From: CAMEON01 sp964427175
Lineage (GTDB): Bacteria; Bacillota; Clostridia; Oscillospirales; CAG-272
NCBI GenBank assembly: GCA_964427175.1
Contig: CAYRTP010000151.1
Coordinates: 1-6,544 of the forward strand
Direction of reading: 5' to 3'
DNA: 6,544 nucleotides
Shown: piece by piece, positions 6,037 through 6,544 of the stretch
How positions within the stretch are numbered: the stretch's first letter is position 1
How the letters are laid out: each line of letters starts with the position of its first letter
The notes under the pieces: model-generated
Databases searched by the model: none
What the model saw: only the letters and a program-made list of their open reading frames with translations
Told to the model about the DNA's origin: nothing
Made by a program: the position numbers and the translations under genes

Positions 6037-6544
6037 ATGGCAAAGTTTGAAGGTTACGAGAGACGCGAGGCGAAGATCCTCGCCGCTCTCAATGAATACG
6101 GTATCAACTCCATCGACGAGTGCAAGGAGATCTGCGACGCTTACGGCATCGATCCTTACAAGATCGTCGAAGAAACCCAGCCCATCTGCTTCGAGAACGC
6201 TAAGTGGGCTTACGTTGTCGGCGCAGCCATCGCCATCAAGAAGGGCTGCACCAAGGCTTCTGACGCCGCTGCCGCTATCGGTATCGGTCTGCAGGCTTTC
6301 TGCATTCCCGGCTCTGTTGCCGAGAACCGTAAGGTAGGTCTGGGTCACGGTAACCTGGGCAAGATGCTCCTCTCCGAGGAGACCGAGTGCTTCTGCTTCC
6401 TGGCCGGCCACGAGTCCTTCGCAGCCGCTGAGGGTGCTATCAAGATCGCTCTGAACGCAAACAAGGTTCGTACCAAGCCCCTGCGCGTGATCCTGAACGG
6501 TCTGGGCAAGGACGCTGCTCAGATCATCTCCCGCATCAACGGCT
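6037..6544 (+). CDS. GGGtGRT-family protein (Pfam GGGtGRT), 3' end outside window
   Basis: The first 169 residues of a protein that I recognise as the GGGtGRT family, named after a conserved glycine-rich motif in its C-terminal half. Recalled family length is about 330 residues, so roughly half is visible and the naming motif lies beyond the right edge. Family-typical stretches seen are EICDAYGIDPYKIV (31-44), QPICFENAKWAY (48-59), FCIPGSVAENRKVGLGHGN (88-106), LAGHESFAAAEGA (122-134) and LRVILNGLGKDAAQIIS (149-165). Seven cysteines are visible (29, 33, 51, 71, 89, 118, 120), including a CxxxC and a CxC, and there are histidines at 104 and 125, compatible with metal or cluster binding, though this is inference. 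No signal peptide is seen. It follows the NifU-like gene by 20 bp, and I recall the same pairing in other anaerobes. No biochemical function is known to me. Confidence 0.85.
   Translation, partial: MAKFEGYERREAKILAALNEYGINSIDECKEICDAYGIDPYKIVEETQPICFENAKWAYVVGAAIAIKKGCTKASDAAAAIGIGLQAFCIPGSVAENRKVGLGHGNLGKMLLSEETECFCFLAGHESFAAAEGAIKIALNANKVRTKPLRVILNGLGKDAAQIISRING

Noticed and set aside
5965..6411. Minus-strand open frame of 148 codons
   Set aside because: Antisense to the end of the NifU-like gene and the start of the GGGtGRT gene, both of which match known families.

Overview
The window looks like a chromosomal segment of a GC-rich anaerobic Firmicute, most likely a Clostridia / Oscillospirales (Ruminococcaceae-type) gut bacterium. 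The reasons are the style of the ABC ATPase-permease fusion, a TepA-type ClpP relative, a PduL phosphotransacylase, strong GGAGG ribosome binding sites, and a NifU-like / GGGtGRT gene pair that I know mainly from anaerobes. This assignment rests on remembered family resemblance, not on a search.

Layout. The left half (1-3663) is transcribed leftward. It holds a large ABC transporter fusion (ATPase plus FtsX/MacB-type permease, TTG start at 2766, cut off by the left edge after 922 residues) with a good sigma-A-type promoter at 2836-2864. Upstream of it lies a tepA-like ClpP-family protease gene (2938-3663). A divergent AT-rich control region (3664-3876) carries a perfect 18-bp palindrome, a strong rightward promoter with an extended -10, and nested inverted repeats in the leader. 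The right half (3877-6544) is transcribed rightward: pduL (3877-4452), a small cytoplasmic SGNH/GDSL hydrolase (4510-5145), a GC-rich intergenic stretch packed with hairpins (5142-5262), a NifU/IscU-like Fe-S scaffold relative (5300-6016), and the first half of a GGGtGRT-family protein (6037 to the right edge).

How the genes may work together. pduL and the SGNH hydrolase have a 57-bp gap with no terminator and probably share the promoter at 3786-3814; PduL would interconvert acetyl-CoA and acetyl phosphate in the cytosol. The NifU-like and GGGtGRT genes are 20 bp apart, both have strong ribosome binding sites, and both use a narrow, highly-expressed-type codon set, so they are very likely co-expressed. 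They form the most interesting part of the window: a cysteine-rich, probably metal or Fe-S related two-gene module whose function I do not know to have been established. The scaffold-like protein appears to lack the usual third cluster-ligand cysteine of IscU. The hairpin-rich leader in front of it may be a regulator or a palindromic repeat.
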